Assembly (NCBI RefSeq): GCF_903166585.1
Contig: NZ_CAESCM010000004.1
Span: forward strand, 278,053-342,052
Length of the DNA: 64,000 nt
Source of the DNA: Pedobacter ghigonis
GTDB lineage: Bacteria; Bacteroidota; Bacteroidia; Sphingobacteriales; Sphingobacteriaceae
Reading direction: 5' to 3'
Position 1 is the first letter of the stretch. Each line of letters opens with the position of its first letter. The position numbers were made by a program, and so were the translations under genes. The notes below the pieces were generated by a model that was not told the DNA's origin, did not search any database, and saw nothing but the letters and a program-made list of their open reading frames with translations. Positions 27,092 through 36,117 of this stretch are shown here, piece after piece.

Positions 27092-27117
27092 CAAAATGTA
27101 TGTTACACCCCTAATAG
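27092..27117 (-). promoter_or_regulatory. Putative promoter/operator of SusC pair 1
   Basis: On the minus strand TACATTTTG (complement of 27092-27100) resembles a -7 box with one extra T. Just upstream is CTATTAGGGGTGTAA (complement of 27103-27117). A similar TTAG(G)GxGTGTxxA element lies upstream of the other two SusC paralogues, near 35204-35216 and 40937-40952. No experimental support. Confidence 0.35.
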
Positions 27118-27132
27118 TCGAATTATTAATTG

Positions 27133-27252
27133 TTAATGAAATAGACGTGGGTCTTCTCTGGCCGCAATTGGGCTAATGATTGTACAATATGGCATAATTG
27201 CTCCGGTAGCAATGAACACCAATATGAACAACCCCGGTTGGAGTTTTTTCAT
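27133..27252 (-). pseudogene. Vestigial SusC 5' end
   Basis: A 39-codon frame reads MKKLQPGLFILVFIATGAIM and then diverges to a stop. Its first codons match the signal-peptide codons of the adjacent SusC gene (MKKLLQSLFILLFIASTAI). Patchy base similarity continues for about 35 codons (for example the shared ACAATCA and CCAGAGAAGA versus TCAGGAAGA). The bases before it also echo the SusC leader (TTTAGTTT). It therefore looks like the remnant of a duplicated SusC gene rather than a functional small gene. Confidence 0.6.
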
Positions 27253-27631
27253 GAATTAGTTTAGTTTTAGGTCAATAATTTGTCAATATAAAACTAACTA
27301 ATGTGTAATGCAAATTTTACAGATAGAAAAGCGCTGTCATAAATGGCATGAAAATGTAGATATGAGGATAGAAATCAGGGCAAAATATACCGTATTGAGC
27401 CAGAAACGAATAAAATGGTTAAGGAACCTGGGATTTTAAAAAAAATGAATTCGCACGAATAAAATACAATTACATTAAAATGAGATTAGAAAATTACCTC
27501 ATAAATAAGCGCTTATAAGACAAGATTATCAAAATCATTAATGTTTTACGCATCAATTTCTATTTCGTTTTTTGAATTGTCTTCAGTTTTAGTGGAAACA
27601 AATGTGGAAAAGCAGAAGTAAAGATTCACAT
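27253..27631. other. AT-rich gene-free spacer
   Basis: No reading frame with coding character and no strong hairpin. It separates the vestigial SusC start from the terminator of the broken lipoprotein gene. I see nothing further in it. Confidence 0.4.
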
Positions 27632-27670
27632 AAAAAAAGAGCCTGATTATAATTTATAATACGGGCTCTT
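27632..27670 (-). terminator. Terminator after the broken lipoprotein gene
   Basis: Minus strand AAGAGCC pairs with GGCTCTT (arms 27664-27670 and 27637-27643) around an AT-rich, partly self-complementary loop, followed by a T run (complement of 27632-27638). Confidence 0.7.
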
Positions 27671-27700
27671 GCAAATCTTAATGTTGTTTCTTTCTTAATA

Positions 27701-28351
27701 TTAATCGATCATAATCGGCGGTTGATTAACATTACCTATAGCGGTAATTGCTACGTATGTGGGAGAAGCACTATCCAGAATAAATTTTCCGGTAATTGTT
27801 AAAATACCATCAGAAGAAACTCCATACTGTGAAACATAGGTACCAAAAGATGGAAGACTTGCAACAGATGGGTCACCATTGATATATTTCGCAAAATCTG
27901 CATAATAATCTGACATTGCCTGTCCAGTATTTACAGGAACACCATTAACGAAAGTACCAAATTGAACGGTAAAATATGGCCCACTAAGCGTATAACCCAA
28001 AAAGGTTATTACTACTCGCAAAATGACTAACAGCAGGCCCCCATAGAAGGCCATTTTCCTGGGCTGTCATACTAAAAGGGTGTGTAAAAGTGGTTCCAAA
28101 GGTAATCCCTCCGCCATAAGCCGTAGCGTATTCTCCATTTCCATTTAGATAAACTGGAGTACAATTATCTCCTCCTGTACTTGGCGGAGCATCGCCTGGC
28201 GTGTAGTTTAATGCGCTGTTCTTAATTACATTGATAATTGGCTTAAAATCAGCTTGGGTTTCTTCTTTTTTTTTGATTCCTTTTTGCAGGATGCAAAACC
28301 GATTACAACTAGACATACCATTGCCGCTAGTTTTGATGACCGTGTTTTCAT
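27701..28351 (-). pseudogene. Lipoprotein gene broken by two frameshifts
   Basis: Translation from ATG 28351 gives a lipoprotein signal (MKTRSSKLAAMVCLVVIGFAS then Cys-Lys-Lys) and runs out of frame at a tract of nine A (complement of 28266-28274). One more A would join it to a frame encoding EETQADFKPIINVIKNSALN through GLLWGPAVSHFASSNN. That frame in turn ends after NLFGLYA, while the neighbouring frame continues FLGYTLSGPYFTVQFGTFVNG to IGNVNQPPIMID. Joining all three pieces gives about 216 residues. It is either a decaying gene, a phase-variable one (the A tract) or a victim of sequencing errors. No family recognised. Confidence 0.6.
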
Positions 28352-28463
28352 TAATAGGGTTTAAGTTAAATAATGCTAATATATTATATAAGATAATATC
28401 GTATCACAAAGGATATAGTAATTAAAATATAATTATACAAAAAGGAACCTTAGCCCTGAAGAA

Positions 28464-28499
28464 AAGGGGGCTTACTATCAATTGATAACAAGCCCCCTT
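28464..28499 (-). terminator. Long hairpin after the 28.5-29.2 kb gene
   Basis: AAGGGGGCTT (28464-28473) pairs with AAGCCCCCTT (28490-28499), and the interior TATCAATTGATA is itself self-complementary, giving an almost fully paired 36-base hairpin. On the minus strand it lies 22 bases after the stop codon and ends CCTTTTC. Confidence 0.7.
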
Positions 28500-28520
28500 A
28501 ATATTTGTAACTATTGCAAA

Positions 28521-29207
28521 TTATAGCCAGTTAAATCTCTTATGATTACCGTCCTGAGAAGGCGCATTAAGTTTAGATTTAATAATAAATTCAGATGGAT
28601 ATTTTTTCCCCTCGTATGAAGATACTACCCAATCCACATAGAAAGGTTCTTTATCCACCTTTAACCTATATTCCTGTTTCTTCCCTTTAACTTCATAGTT
28701 TACGAAATACTCAGCCTTTCCCGTATCATCAACCTTTGCAGTAATATAAACTGTATTTTGATCTAATTTGTAGATATCATCTAAAGGAACCGTGGATTCT
28801 GCAAGTCGGGTTACCATTGGGAAATATTGTTCTAAAGAGATCAGAGGGAAGCTTACGGAAGCTTTATTATTAATCTCATCATTTCCCGATTTAACATTTA
28901 TGGTCGCCAGCGCCAACATTTTAGCATCTACTGAAAGAAGCTTCTTCGCATCGTAATTATATCTTGCAAAAAGACTCTTATCCTTATTAAAAAGATACCA
29001 GTTTCCAACACGTTTCTCATTTACATAATTACCTCTCAAAACAGTCAAGCCATTCTTTTCAATAGTATAAATTCCATTGAGCTGATTATTGATTGTTTGA
29101 TAGGTTAATCTCGAGCCATCAGGAAGATCCATTTTTTGTTGGCGGAGATTTTGTGCATTTGATGAGAACACCGAAATGCTAAGCAGGCAAGCTAATAAAT
29201 ACTTCAT
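28521..29207 (-). CDS. Exported protein with MORN-like segment
   Basis: A 228-aa exported protein. The signal peptide MKYLLACLLSISVFSSNAQ supports a start at 29207; an ATG at 29228 would add seven residues before it. Residues about 20-80 alternate short strands with Gly/Tyr/Trp (LNGIYTIEKNGLTVLRGNY, KRVGNWYLFNKDKSLF), as in the MORN-like toxin-immunity or scaffold repeats of Bacteroidota. The rest (residues 95-228) is beta-rich with no motif I know. It sits between a SusC/D operon and the broken lipoprotein gene. Function unknown. Confidence 0.7.
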   Translation of the reverse strand: MKYLLACLLSISVFSSNAQNLRQQKMDLPDGSRLTYQTINNQLNGIYTIEKNGLTVLRGNYVNEKRVGNWYLFNKDKSLFARYNYDAKKLLSVDAKMLALATINVKSGNDEINNKASVSFPLISLEQYFPMVTRLAESTVPLDDIYKLDQNTVYITAKVDDTGKAEYFVNYEVKGKKQEYRLKVDKEPFYVDWVVSSYEGKKYPSEFIIKSKLNAPSQDGNHKRFNWL

Positions 29208-29270
29208 AAATAAAGAGTTATAATTCAATTTACCAAATTTAACAATTACTTTAAAAACAATTCAGTTATA

Positions 29271-29307
29271 AACCAGAAAAGAGAGCTAAGTGCTCCCTTT
29301 TCTGGTT
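29271..29307 (-). terminator. Hairpin ending SusC/D operon 2
   Basis: AACCAGAAAAG (29271-29281) pairs with CTTTTCTGGTT (29297-29307) and the inner GAGC with GCTC. It is 20 bases after the minus-strand stop at 29327. No clear T run follows, so termination strength is uncertain. Confidence 0.6.
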
Positions 29308-29326
29308 GTAAAATTATTTGAAGTGA

Positions 29327-30271
29327 TTATCTACCGTTTTTATATTTAATGATAACAGTAGCCTCTCTTGGAGTCGTAGTTTGATTCCAATCGAAATTCA
29401 ATGTGAACGTTTTAGTTGCCGGATCGTATTTATTATCCTTTCCAGGCGTGTTACGTAAATTAGGCGTTCCTAAAGATTTCATAGTAACCAGGTTTGTTGC
29501 CGGATCAATTACAATCTGAAGATTATCAATACCGGCTACTCCTGAAGCATTTCCAGCCCACTTTAAATTACCAATTTCAACAGTTGTACCGTTAATCGTT
29601 GTTAAAGTTAAGTCAGAGTTACTTGAAATATTACCACTCAATGCATCGTTTGCAGGTACGCCTGGAGCAGTGTAACGGGTAATGACACTTCCAGTTTGCA
29701 TGGCATAAACACCATCCCACTGATTTTTTGCAGTTACATTTAAAAGTACAGTGCCAAAATTTGAGCTCGCACTGCCAAAACTAGTGCTAGTGATAGAAAT
29801 TGGTAAAGCATATTTAGTAGTAAAGCTAAAGTCGGTTGTTTTATAAACAACCTTTACTGTAGCTTTTCTTTGGCCAGCAGGAATAGTAACCACTGGAGTA
29901 GAAATGGTATATAACGTGCTTGGCAATACTACGTAAGGCACATAAGATGCAACGATAGATTTCTCAGCGTTTAGTTGGGCTACTGCCGCAGGATTAACAC
30001 CAATATTCACGGTAATATCCTGTGAAGCTGGATTCGCCCCACTCAATTGAACAACATAGGTAGCTTCTACAGCAGCTCCAACGGCATAAGATACCGGAAA
30101 AACTGTGAAAGCCGACCCTCCGGGTGTCTCAGATGCAGGCGCGCTTGGATTTGCAAATTCAACCACACTCGGACTGTTGTCCGGGTTCATTTGATCGAAT
30201 TTATTCTTTAGGCATGACGACAACATCGTTGTCACCACTAATGCCGGAATAAGTAATTTAAATATTTTCAT
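29327..30271 (-). CDS. DUF1735-type (BT_3987-like) surface lipoprotein
   Basis: A 314-aa lipoprotein with lipobox MLSSC (Cys20). The first half after the signal is Ala/Ser/Pro-rich with an Ig-like pattern typical of DUF1735 (VSYAVGAAVEATYVVQLSGANPASQDITVNIGV, TIPAGQRKATVKVVYKTTDF, KYALPISITS). The second half (VTAKNQWDGVYAMQTG onward) is a beta-rich C-terminal domain ending in TVIIKYKNGR. Such proteins are surface glycan-binding accessories encoded after SusD. It lies 11 bases downstream of SusD 2 and closes the operon. Confidence 0.85.
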   Translation of the reverse strand: MKIFKLLIPALVVTTMLSSCLKNKFDQMNPDNSPSVVEFANPSAPASETPGGSAFTVFPVSYAVGAAVEATYVVQLSGANPASQDITVNIGVNPAAVAQLNAEKSIVASYVPYVVLPSTLYTISTPVVTIPAGQRKATVKVVYKTTDFSFTTKYALPISITSTSFGSASSNFGTVLLNVTAKNQWDGVYAMQTGSVITRYTAPGVPANDALSGNISSNSDLTLTTINGTTVEIGNLKWAGNASGVAGIDNLQIVIDPATNLVTMKSLGTPNLRNTPGKDNKYDPATKTFTLNFDWNQTTTPREATVIIKYKNGR

Positions 30272-30282
30272 CTTTTTATGCT

Positions 30283-31977
30283 TTATAAAGGTTTAGCGTA
30301 AAATATTGGAGTAGTAGTCGTGATTCCTTTAGGCACGTTTTCTGTGTTTACTTGGAACTCAATCGCTGGATAAAGAATCCTACTAGGAAGTTTATCTGCT
30401 GTACCTTTTGCTGATTTAATTGATGCGAAAGTTTCAAGTGCACCAGTTGCACCATTCAAAATTCTAGGATATCCAGTTCTTCTGTATTCATTCCAGCCTT
30501 CTTCGCTGGTAATCATATTAACCGCAATATATTTTTGGGTAATAATTGCCTCTAGCTTTTGCTCATCAGTTGCAGCAGCAGGAATATTAACTGTAGCTTT
30601 ACCTACGTTAGCTGCTTTATAATTAGTAACCAAAGTGTTAACTGGAGTTGCCCAGATATAAGTTCCTGCAGAATTCTTTCCTAAGTAATTATAAGAAGCT
30701 GAGATACCACTATCAAACAATGTTCCGCTATTACCAGCAACAATATTTACACTAGGAAGTGCAGCTTCTGCCTGAAGGAAGTAAGATTCTGCACTTAAAA
30801 TTAACACAGTACCCATAGTTGCACTTTTCAGCACGCCAGCCACATCAGTTGCAGCATTTGCAGTAGTTCCTGTTGCACGTGCAGCACGTGGCTTACCACT
30901 ATACCAATAAGAACCCGCAACACCGCGTTTTACTGGCTCTGTATCGTAACCCAATTGGTTAGTTGATGGCCCAACAAAGCTAATGTTGTTACCGCTGATA
31001 TTATTGGTTACAGTAGTACCGTAAGAAGCATAAATCATTTGACCACGAACATCATCTGCTAATTTACCACCATTATAGAATGAAAGTATCCATGGAGTTG
31101 GTACGTTTGACAAGCCACTGGTTAACGAAGTACCTGCATTATTCCATGCATAAACGCTCCATCTTGGGTTAAATTGATTGGCGTTACTTGATGAGTAACC
31201 AGGTTGAACGATTGCATCATCAGTTAAATAATCTGCCGATGCAGTTGGTAAAGAAGCTTTTGATGTATTAACCCAGGCAGTTAATGCACTTACGTTTCTA
31301 GCACGCACTAACATTTTTAACCTGATGGTATTTGCAAATTGCTTCCATTTGGTAAGCGATGTGGCTGCACTACCACCAAATAATGGGTCTTGACCGACTG
31401 CCACAGGTATTGTACTGGTCTCAGCAGCTGTGTTCAAAATAGCAATAGAAGAAGTTAAATCAGCAAAAACCGCCTGATAAACATCAGAAAATTTATCATA
31501 TTTTGGAGCCAAGTTGTTTAAACCTTTACCTACTTCAGAATAAGGCACATCACCATACTGATCAACAAGTTTTTGGTATAAAAAGCTACGCATAATTTTT
31601 GCCATTGCGTAATGGTATTTTAATGGCCCGTTAGCAGTTGAATTATCAATTACGTAATTCAATTGGTTAATAGCATCGAAAGTACCTGTGAAAACACTTG
31701 CATAATCACCAGTGGTGAAATCGTAAGTCCACACAGTACCCCATCCGCCATAACCACCAGCGTTTGCTTTGTAGCCAGCTGTCCATGCTCCAACATTATC
31801 ATAGTTATTCATTGCCGCTGCAGATGTTACAATTGCTTGTGGCAATACCAACGTAGGGCTAACCTGGTTGTCGGTAGTTGGATTGTTTGGGTTTTCGTTT
31901 ACATCAAGAAACTTTTTACAAGCTGAACTTGACAAAATTACCGCCCCCACAATAAGTATATTAAATATCTTTCTCAT
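30283..31977 (-). CDS. SusD-like lipoprotein of the SusD-like_2 type (pair 2)
   Basis: A 564-aa outer-membrane lipoprotein with lipobox SSSAC (Cys20) and the subgroup motif FLDVNENPNNPTTDNQVSP. TPR-like helices are present (KIMRSFLYQKLVDQYGDVPYSEV). The C-terminal family hallmark is varied here to ITSEEGWNEYRRTGYPRIL, as usual for SusD-like_2. It is encoded 13 bases after SusC 2. This subgroup often pairs with transporters for peptides or unusual glycans, so cargo cannot be assigned. Confidence 0.9.
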   Translation of the reverse strand: MRKIFNILIVGAVILSSSACKKFLDVNENPNNPTTDNQVSPTLVLPQAIVTSAAAMNNYDNVGAWTAGYKANAGGYGGWGTVWTYDFTTGDYASVFTGTFDAINQLNYVIDNSTANGPLKYHYAMAKIMRSFLYQKLVDQYGDVPYSEVGKGLNNLAPKYDKFSDVYQAVFADLTSSIAILNTAAETSTIPVAVGQDPLFGGSAATSLTKWKQFANTIRLKMLVRARNVSALTAWVNTSKASLPTASADYLTDDAIVQPGYSSSNANQFNPRWSVYAWNNAGTSLTSGLSNVPTPWILSFYNGGKLADDVRGQMIYASYGTTVTNNISGNNISFVGPSTNQLGYDTEPVKRGVAGSYWYSGKPRAARATGTTANAATDVAGVLKSATMGTVLILSAESYFLQAEAALPSVNIVAGNSGTLFDSGISASYNYLGKNSAGTYIWATPVNTLVTNYKAANVGKATVNIPAAATDEQKLEAIITQKYIAVNMITSEEGWNEYRRTGYPRILNGATGALETFASIKSAKGTADKLPSRILYPAIEFQVNTENVPKGITTTTPIFYAKPL

Positions 31978-31990
31978 ATTAATTTATCAA

Positions 31991-34900
31991 TTAGAATGTT
32001 ACCGTAACAGATCCACCAACAAATCGGGTTGGAGGTGTGTAGCTTAATGTACTGATACCAATTGCATTGTTACCCAGCATATAATCAGGATCTGTAAAAA
32101 TATTTTCTTTTGGTGTAAACAAGAATAGGTTACGACCTTGGGCCGCTACAACAATTCCTTTAATAATTTTGCTGTCACCTAACCATTTTTTAGGAATATC
32201 ATAAGATAAACTTACCTCACGGATTTTCCAGTAAGCACCGTTAAAAGCATAGTTGGTTGCGATACCTGTATTGTATGCCGATGATGGCCAGAAGCCAGCA
32301 CCGCCGTCTCTTACAGTAACAGATGTATTTGCAACATATTGACCACTAGAATTTAAGTATGATGAATTAGGGAATACAAAACGCTCACGGTTGTAAGCTA
32401 CAGTTCTTAAACCAGAACCAGAGAAATCGAAACTACCTGCATCTGCATACGCAATGTAGCCGCCTCTGTATTCAGCTACAGCAGCTAATCTTAATGATTT
32501 ATATCTTACCGCTAAGTTGGCACCTAAAATATGTTTAGGGCTTGAGTTTCCTAAAATCACACCACTTTCAGTCGCTGATGGGTAACCAGTACGAGGATCA
32601 ACAATTACACGGCCTTGAGGATCTCTTCTATAATCGATACCCCTTAACATTGGATAAGTTTGGCCAGCTTCTGCAACAACCTGCACACTGCCACCTGTTG
32701 AAAGGTTTAAACGAGTTACAGCATCACTGATTGATTTTACTTTGTTATCGTAATAAGTATAGTTACCACCGATATCAATTTGCCAGTTACTGTTGCGGAA
32801 AGCAACAAAATTTAAAGTATTCTCTAAACCGAAGTTAGTTACTTCACCTGTGTTGGTTAAGTAGCTAGAGAAACCTGAAGCAGAACTGATTGATACTGGA
32901 ACGATTTGATCTGTGGTACTGGTGTGATAAGCTGTTACACTTAAAGAGATACGGTTATCCCAAAGCTCTGCATCAAAACCACCCTCAAAACCTTTTGTTC
33001 TTTCAGCTTTTAAGTTAGGGTTAACAACTCTAGAATCAATTCCGTATCCAGGAATGTTGTTATATGGATAACCACCAGATTGGCTAAATGTTGTTAATAA
33101 GTTATAAGCACCTAAGTTTACGTTACCTACTTCGTTGTAACCAGCACGTACTTTTAAAGAGTTAACAAATTTGCTGTCTTTTAAAGCTGGTATAGCATTG
33201 CTCACAATAAATGATGCATCTACAGCAGGGTAGAAAATTGATCTGTTTTGTGTTGGTAAAGTAGACCACCAATCGTTACGAGCTGTTGCGTGTAAGTATA
33301 AGAAGTCTTTGTAACCCAATCTTAAATCGCCATAAACACCCTGTTGTCTAGCAGTAGAATTGCTTTCAGAACCACCAATATTTGCAGCTGTACGGTGAGC
33401 GATGTTAAATAAACCTTGGAAAGTTAAACCGGTAGCATTAACACCAATGCTTTTTCCAGTATTGTTTCTTAGTGAAGCTCCCAAAGTAAAATCTAACTTG
33501 ATATCTTCAGTTAATTTCTTGTTTACTTTAGCTTGGAACTCCGTTAACAATTGAGTTGAGAAAGATTCTCCATCAGAAACACTTCCTGGGATATCGTTGT
33601 TTTTCAACGAAGATAAACCTAGGTTTTTAGTATAATTTGACAATACGAACTTATCTGTCCAGTTTTTATTAGATGAATTTTGAGTAGTAATGTTTACACG
33701 GTATAAGAAACTTAACCATTCTAAAGGTTTATATTTCAAATCCAAGTTACCAGCCAAATAATCATTACGAACATCCTGACGTTGATTATCTAATGTAAAG
33801 TAAGGGTTAGCATAATAAGCATTATAGTAACCATTAGGGTTTGCAAATTTATTATTCTGCCAATCAGAATAATCAGTTAACATAATTTGCGCTGGAGTTT
33901 GCAAAATCTGATCATACATTGATGAAGTTGCAGTGGTCACATCGTAACGATTTTGGATATAGTTAGTAGTGAAATCTAAGCTAACACCTTTACCAAAATC
34001 ACGGCTACCATTAAAACGTACTGAAAAACGGTTCCATTTGTCTTTTGGGGTTGTACCAGCCACATCTACATACTGTGCAGAGACATAGTATTTAGATTTA
34101 TCATCGCCAGTAGTCATTGAAAAATCTGTAGTGTTAGTTAAACCAGTATCCCAAAATTCTTTTTTAGAATTATTTGGAGAATATACTGCTGTTTGCAAAC
34201 TTCCGTCTTCCAAAAGATCACCAATTGGACGAACAGTTCCATCAAAAGCAGGACCATACTGTTGGTTTTCATGCGCGGTATAGATCTGTAAATCAGAATC
34301 GGCACCAGAACCAAAGCTGTTCTGCAAACCTGGATAAAAACTAATCCATTCAGCATTTGCAGTTTGACCAATTTTGTAAGTAGTTACACCATTTTTACCT
34401 TTTTTGGTTGTGATAATCAAGGCACCGTTAGATGCTTCAGAACCATAAAGTGCTGCTGCACCACCACCATTTAATACCTGGATATCTTCAATATCATCAG
34501 GGTTGAGGTTTCCTAAAATACTGTTAGGAGAAATGATGTTATCTACAACAACCAGCGCCTGGTTATTACCCAATAACGATCTGTTACCACGAAGAACTAA
34601 ACGATAGTTCGGGTTAACACCCGTACTAACTGCATTCAGCTGCAAACCTGCTACCTTACCAGAAAGAGCAGAAGCAACGTTCGTTTGCTTAGCCTGTGTT
34701 AACTGTTCTGCGCGAACTGTAGTTGATGCAGTACCCAACTGAGCTTTTGTGGCTGTTAAACCTCCAGCTGTTACAACAACCTCATTTAAAGACCTGGCGT
34801 CTGATTCTAAGGCTACTGAAATTCTTGCAGATGAGATTGCAACTTCTTTAGTTACATATCCAACATAAGAAAACACAAGTGTTTTTCCATTTGATGGTAC

Positions 34901-35092
34901 TCTTAGTGTGAACTTTCCGTCACCGCTTGTTTGAGCACCGAGGTTTGGCACCTCTTTAACTTTAACAGATACACCAGGGATCGGTAGTCCGTCTTCCTGA
35001 GCTGTAACTGTACCAGTAACCGTTCTTTCTTGGGCAAACGCTGAGAATGCGCACAGCACAAGAATGAACAAACTTTGTAGAAGTTTTTTCAT
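31991..35092 (-). CDS. SusC/RagA-family TonB-linked outer-membrane transporter (pair 2)
   Basis: A 1033-aa TonB-dependent transporter. Signal peptide MKKLLQSLFILVLCAFSAFAQ, carboxypeptidase-regulatory-like domain (about 22-110, VTGTVTAQEDGLPIPGVSVK), TonB-box-like EVVVTAGGLTATK, plug domain (about 115-225, LRGNRSLLGNNQALVVVDNI, ALYGSEASNGALIITTKKG), and a beta-barrel to GGSVTVTF. It heads an operon with SusD-like_2 and a DUF1735-type lipoprotein. Confidence 0.93.
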   Translation of the reverse strand: MKKLLQSLFILVLCAFSAFAQERTVTGTVTAQEDGLPIPGVSVKVKEVPNLGAQTSGDGKFTLRVPSNGKTLVFSYVGYVTKEVAISSARISVALESDARSLNEVVVTAGGLTATKAQLGTASTTVRAEQLTQAKQTNVASALSGKVAGLQLNAVSTGVNPNYRLVLRGNRSLLGNNQALVVVDNIISPNSILGNLNPDDIEDIQVLNGGGAAALYGSEASNGALIITTKKGKNGVTTYKIGQTANAEWISFYPGLQNSFGSGADSDLQIYTAHENQQYGPAFDGTVRPIGDLLEDGSLQTAVYSPNNSKKEFWDTGLTNTTDFSMTTGDDKSKYYVSAQYVDVAGTTPKDKWNRFSVRFNGSRDFGKGVSLDFTTNYIQNRYDVTTATSSMYDQILQTPAQIMLTDYSDWQNNKFANPNGYYNAYYANPYFTLDNQRQDVRNDYLAGNLDLKYKPLEWLSFLYRVNITTQNSSNKNWTDKFVLSNYTKNLGLSSLKNNDIPGSVSDGESFSTQLLTEFQAKVNKKLTEDIKLDFTLGASLRNNTGKSIGVNATGLTFQGLFNIAHRTAANIGGSESNSTARQQGVYGDLRLGYKDFLYLHATARNDWWSTLPTQNRSIFYPAVDASFIVSNAIPALKDSKFVNSLKVRAGYNEVGNVNLGAYNLLTTFSQSGGYPYNNIPGYGIDSRVVNPNLKAERTKGFEGGFDAELWDNRISLSVTAYHTSTTDQIVPVSISSASGFSSYLTNTGEVTNFGLENTLNFVAFRNSNWQIDIGGNYTYYDNKVKSISDAVTRLNLSTGGSVQVVAEAGQTYPMLRGIDYRRDPQGRVIVDPRTGYPSATESGVILGNSSPKHILGANLAVRYKSLRLAAVAEYRGGYIAYADAGSFDFSGSGLRTVAYNRERFVFPNSSYLNSSGQYVANTSVTVRDGGAGFWPSSAYNTGIATNYAFNGAYWKIREVSLSYDIPKKWLGDSKIIKGIVVAAQGRNLFLFTPKENIFTDPDYMLGNNAIGISTLSYTPPTRFVGGSVTVTF

Positions 35093-35156
35093 AATTTGAA
35101 AATAGGTTAGTTAATGATTATTTAAGTGCTAAAATAGAGTTAGTTATGATTAACAC

Positions 35157-35216
35157 CAAATTTATTTTAACAATTTTTAACACTTTATACACAATAATGT
35201 CATAAAACACTCTAAG
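35157..35216 (-). promoter_or_regulatory. Putative promoter/operator of SusC pair 2
   Basis: On the minus strand a TAAATTTG box (complement of 35157-35164) fits the -7 consensus TAnnTTTG. Immediately upstream are two GTTAAAA units ten bases apart (GTTAAAAATTGTTAAAA), and further up an AGAGTGTTTTA element (complement of 35204-35214). The GTTAAAA pair and the box recur before SusC pair 3 at 40901-40925. The shared arrangement suggests common control. Confidence 0.45.
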
Positions 35217-35538
35217 AGCTCAGAAACCCATCTAAAAAGATGAAAACTAGTATGTTAGTTTTAATAATTCGCATGATTAAGCAGACATATTTTATAGTTT
35301 TGTTAAATAATTCTCCTATGCTACCGCCGTTTTCTGATCGATTTAACACCTTGTTTACAATAACTTTTTACCGTAAAACAAAACAGCCTCCTGAAATAAA
35401 TTCAGAAGGCTGTCTGTTTTTATTTGCTAGTGAGTCTAAAACTATTCTTTACAAATTTGGTTGCATGTCACCATTCAAGAGGAAAAGCATCTTCATGATT
35501 TTTAGAAATTTAGCACATAAGTAGATAATAGCTTAAAC
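35217..35538. terminator. Spacer between SusC operons 2 and 3 with one plus-strand terminator-like hairpin
   Basis: No supported gene. A hairpin at 35384-35412 (CAGCCT-C-CTGAA paired with TTCAG-A-AGGCTG) is followed by TCTGTTTTTA, so it would terminate plus-strand transcription if any existed. The 94-codon plus-strand frame across it is not coding-like. Confidence 0.4.
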
Positions 35539-35568
35539 AACAAAAGGCCCTAAAAAGGGCCTTTTGTT
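35539..35568 (-). terminator. Terminator of SusC/D operon 3
   Basis: A perfect 12-bp inverted repeat, AACAAAAGGCCC (35539-35550) and GGGCCTTTTGTT (35557-35568), with a 6-base loop; on the minus strand the second arm ends CCTTTTGTT. It is 36 bases past the stop of the last operon gene. Confidence 0.8.
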
Positions 35569-35604
35569 ACGATATAGTTGAAGAATATTAAATAATACGC
35601 TTCA

Positions 35605-36093
35605 TTATGGAAGATCTTCCAAAAATCCGGTTTTATGATAACCACTCACTTTATAAACTGTACCACTAACATTCAGTTCGAAGTAAATAGAATCAGTCGG
35701 AGTTTTAGAAACCGGTCCTTTAGTGCCATTAGGAATAATTTTTCCATTAGCAATAGTAAAAGTCGCTGGCTTGCCGGCAACAGTTGATATATTAGCAATA
35801 TTATTGGCAGAAAAAAGCTTATTCGGATAATCTACCCCGGTTTTTCCTTTAATTGCCAAAACTACAGCACCTGATTTTAAACCTGCTGCCTGCACCCACA
35901 TAACGTTAGGTGTATTCTCTGAAGTATTGAAAGTATACAAAGTAGAGTAGGCACCTGCCTCATTTACTTTAACGTGCCAATCTCCAGCCATATCCTGAAC
36001 GGCGGTACCTCCCGGTTCAGGATCTTTTTTACAAGCACTTATTGCAACAGTAACAAGCGCAATAAAAATGAATATTATATTAATCTTTTTCAT
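35605..36093 (-). CDS. Small lipoprotein of the Lipid_bd (putative lipid-binding) type
   Basis: A 162-aa lipoprotein with lipobox AISAC (Cys21) followed by KKDPEPGG. After the signal comes the family pattern AGDWHVKVNEAG, a central beta-rich stretch, and a C-terminal SGTVYKVSGYHKTGFLEDLP. Proteins of this type often follow SusD-like_2 genes; lipid or hydrophobic-ligand binding is a family guess, not demonstrated. It is the last gene of SusC/D operon 3, 24 bases after SusD. Confidence 0.75.
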   Translation of the reverse strand: MKKINIIFIFIALVTVAISACKKDPEPGGTAVQDMAGDWHVKVNEAGAYSTLYTFNTSENTPNVMWVQAAGLKSGAVVLAIKGKTGVDYPNKLFSANNIANISTVAGKPATFTIANGKIIPNGTKGPVSKTPTDSIYFELNVSGTVYKVSGYHKTGFLEDLP

Positions 36094-36117
36094 GATATCA
36101 ATTTATTGTTAAACCAA

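Noticed and set aside
35240..35524. 94-codon plus-strand ORF between SusC operons
   Set aside because: It spans a terminator hairpin and has no domain or signal peptide; composition is like the surrounding spacer.
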